From the NCBI GenBank assembly GCA_026770575.1, contig MU657966.1, positions 1 through 17,369 of the forward strand: a stretch of 17,369 nucleotides of DNA. The letters run 5' to 3'. Below are positions 16,004 through 17,369 of the stretch, in pieces; position 1 is the first letter of the stretch; each line of letters begins with the position of its first letter. The stretch is from Pelagophyceae sp. CCMP2097 (lineage: Eukaryota > Sar > Pelagophyceae). Made by a program: the position numbers and the translations under genes. Under the pieces are notes generated by a model. That model saw only the letters and a list, made by a program, of their open reading frames with translations. It had not been told where the DNA came from and made no database searches.

Positions 16004-17326
16004 TTACCATTTTGGCTTCCAAGCTACTAGGCTATGAAGCCGACGGTGCTCCTCCCTTGTCAGAGGCCCTTCCAAAACGACCTCCTCGGAATCGGTGTCC
16101 ATCAACCCGGAGAGAAACGACACGAGCCCGGTCGCCGACGCGTGCTCCGCGGCGAAGGCGTCCGCTGCGAACTCGCTGCTCCGCCCGCCCGCGAAGAAGA
16201 GGAGCTCGCCCGCCAACCAAGAGACCGCGCCGACGACCTTGACCATCCTGCCCGCGTCCAGTACGAAACTGGCCTTAAGTGTCCATTTGAGGCCTCTGAC
16301 CATTGAGAACTTGAGCATCTTGAACCCCGAGTCGCCGTGGTGGATGTGGTCGATCTCGTGCGCGATGACGGCTCGCACTTGGTCGGCTTGCACGGCGAGG
16401 CCGCGCGTCATGACGACGACTGGTGACTCGAGCGCGACCGCAAACGCCTCGGCGAGGTCCGTCTCGACGACGTAGACGGCAATGTCGTGCGCCGCTGTGA
16501 CCCGTGCCTGCGCCGCGATCTCGCGCACCATGGACGTCAGCGGCTCGCCGGCCGGGACGCCGCCTCGCTCCTTGGCGATGTCGTGCCCGAAGTCTGGCGT
16601 CACGTGATAGAAGAAAATTTTGAACGCGAGAGTCGTCATAATTCCCACAGTCTGGACGTAGAACATCGCGGCGGGCGCGCCGGCCGTCGCCCGCAGCAGC
16701 GCCGCGCCCGCGCCGACGCCCCCGCCGAGGCCGGCCCAGAGCGCGGCGAAGCGGCGCGGTTTGCGCGTCCGCTCGTGGAAGTGCGCGAGGCCGCGGTCCA
16801 GCCGCTCTTCAAAGCCGCGGACGGCCTCGGCCGACAGGACGACGCGCCTGCGCACCACAAGCGCGTGCCACACCCGGCCCGGTGGCGGCGGCTCGAGGAG
16901 AACTGCACCGCCTCCGCCGGAGCTCTGCGCCAAGCCGCCGGCGGCGACCAGGGCGATGAAGAGCCAAATGGAGACGCCTCGAGCGCCCGACTGGCCGACG
17001 ACCTCTTCCGACGGCCGGGCGACGGCATCTTTCGACGGCCGGCCATCTCCCGACGACCGGCCGACGCCGTCTCCCGACGACCGTCCGATGGCCATCAGGC
17101 CGCACTCGGATTTCTCGCACGACTGGCCGACGGCCATCGTTCCGCTGCACTCGGTTTTTCGCACCCAACCCCGGCGCCGCCGCGGCCGCCGAGCCAGCCC
17201 GCGGCGCCCCGCGAAGTCCGCCCGCCGAGAGCGGAGGCGCGCGCGAGGGAGCTGTCGGAAAGTATTACAATAGGGGTCGCCGGGCTTCGGAGCTGGTGGA
17301 TAAGAGGGATTCGGTGAGGTCGTCAC
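16004..17326 (-). CDS. M48-family zinc metallopeptidase (STE24/HtpX-like), membrane-associated
   Basis: This is a single open frame of 440 residues. The zinc site is complete: HEIDH at 323-327 gives two histidines and the catalytic Glu, and SSEFAADAFAAEHA supplies the third ligand (E385) and the conserved Asp four residues later. This HExxH plus ExxxD layout defines M48 proteases, which cleave membrane or prenylated proteins. Upstream, ESPVVVMTRGL matches the family strand before the helix. Likely membrane segments are VSIWLFIALVAAGG (near 120), the Gly/Ala-rich stretch with IMTTLAFKIFF (about 205-240) and VVGAVSWLAGELLFF (near 370). The N-terminus is odd: residues 1-63 are Arg-rich without features, and about 64-115 are a degenerate GRSSGDG-type repeat. 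The true start may be the ATG at 17137 or 17095. It is the one confident protease here, and it has no intron, unlike the amine oxidase, membrane-protein and trpEG genes. Confidence 0.85.
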   Translation of the reverse strand: MTTSPNPSYPPAPKPGDPYCNTFRQLPRARLRSRRADFAGRRGLARRPRRRRGWVRKTECSGTMAVGQSCEKSECGLMAIGRSSGDGVGRSSGDGRPSKDAVARPSEEVVGQSGARGVSIWLFIALVAAGGLAQSSGGGGAVLLEPPPPGRVWHALVVRRRVVLSAEAVRGFEERLDRGLAHFHERTRKPRRFAALWAGLGGGVGAGAALLRATAGAPAAMFYVQTVGIMTTLAFKIFFYHVTPDFGHDIAKERGGVPAGEPLTSMVREIAAQARVTAAHDIAVYVVETDLAEAFAVALESPVVVMTRGLAVQADQVRAVIAHEIDHIHHGDSGFKMLKFSMVRGLKWTLKASFVLDAGRMVKVVGAVSWLAGELLFFAGGRSSEFAADAFAAEHASATGLVSFLSGLMDTDSEEVVLEGPLTREEHRRLHSLVAWKPKW

Positions 17327-17369
17327 AGGGTTCGGTTTTTCTTTGTTGGGGGGGGAAGGATATTCACGT

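Noticed and set aside
16487..17317. A 276-residue plus-strand open frame opposite the M48 peptidase
   Set aside because: It mirrors the real gene in GC-rich DNA, is Arg/Ala/Pro-rich and has no motif, while the minus strand has a complete HExxH zinc site.

Overview
The window looks like a stretch of a GC-rich, compact nuclear genome from a unicellular eukaryote. My best guess is a photosynthetic stramenopile of the pelagophyte (Aureococcus) type. The reasons are dense, very short spliceosomal introns, gaps of only about 100-400 bp between genes, MYND/RING/Sel1, WD40 and ankyrin genes, and an anthranilate synthase with a signal-peptide-like leader. The organism call is inference. The gene structures are not: I placed 22 introns by hand, and every spliced gene closes in one continuous frame.

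Layout from left to right. 1-232: a perfect 20-bp tandem repeat carrying C(TTCG)G hairpins. 275-1356 (+): a MYND-RING-Sel1 gene broken into three frames. 1595-2608 (-): a WD40 protein made of near-identical 126-bp units. 2829-2920: a cluster of direct repeats. 2905-3735 (-): a small ankyrin-like gene, 3 exons. 4111-4965 (+): an unrecognised 284-residue protein. 5151-7198 (-): a flavin amine oxidase, 5 exons, 532 aa. 7579-10848 (-): a secreted or type I membrane protein, 7 exons, 923 aa, with six repeated beta-rich domains, Cys-rich modules and one C-terminal membrane span. 10849-11006: a 158-bp divergent promoter shared with 11007-12286 (+), a RING-H2 protein, 2 exons, 410 aa. 12574-15904 (-): a TrpE-TrpG fusion anthranilate synthase, 10 exons, 845 aa. 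16004-17326 (-): an M48-family zinc metallopeptidase in one exon.

The genes do not form a pathway or operon. What ties the window together is its intron population. Of the 22 introns, 14 begin GTRCG and 17 have C at intron position +4 rather than the usual A. 17 end in TAG, and all 22 are followed by G in the next exon. The longer introns repeatedly carry short tandem duplications with units of about 10-37 bp, while four introns are only 45-47 bp. The same kind of short tandem duplication also occurs in exons and between genes. This is the main observation to follow up.

The 287-bp convergent gap at 12287-12573, the 188-bp gap at 1407-1594 and the gaps at 4966-5150 and 15905-16003 show no gene. 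I saw no tRNA, rRNA, CRISPR array or transposase.
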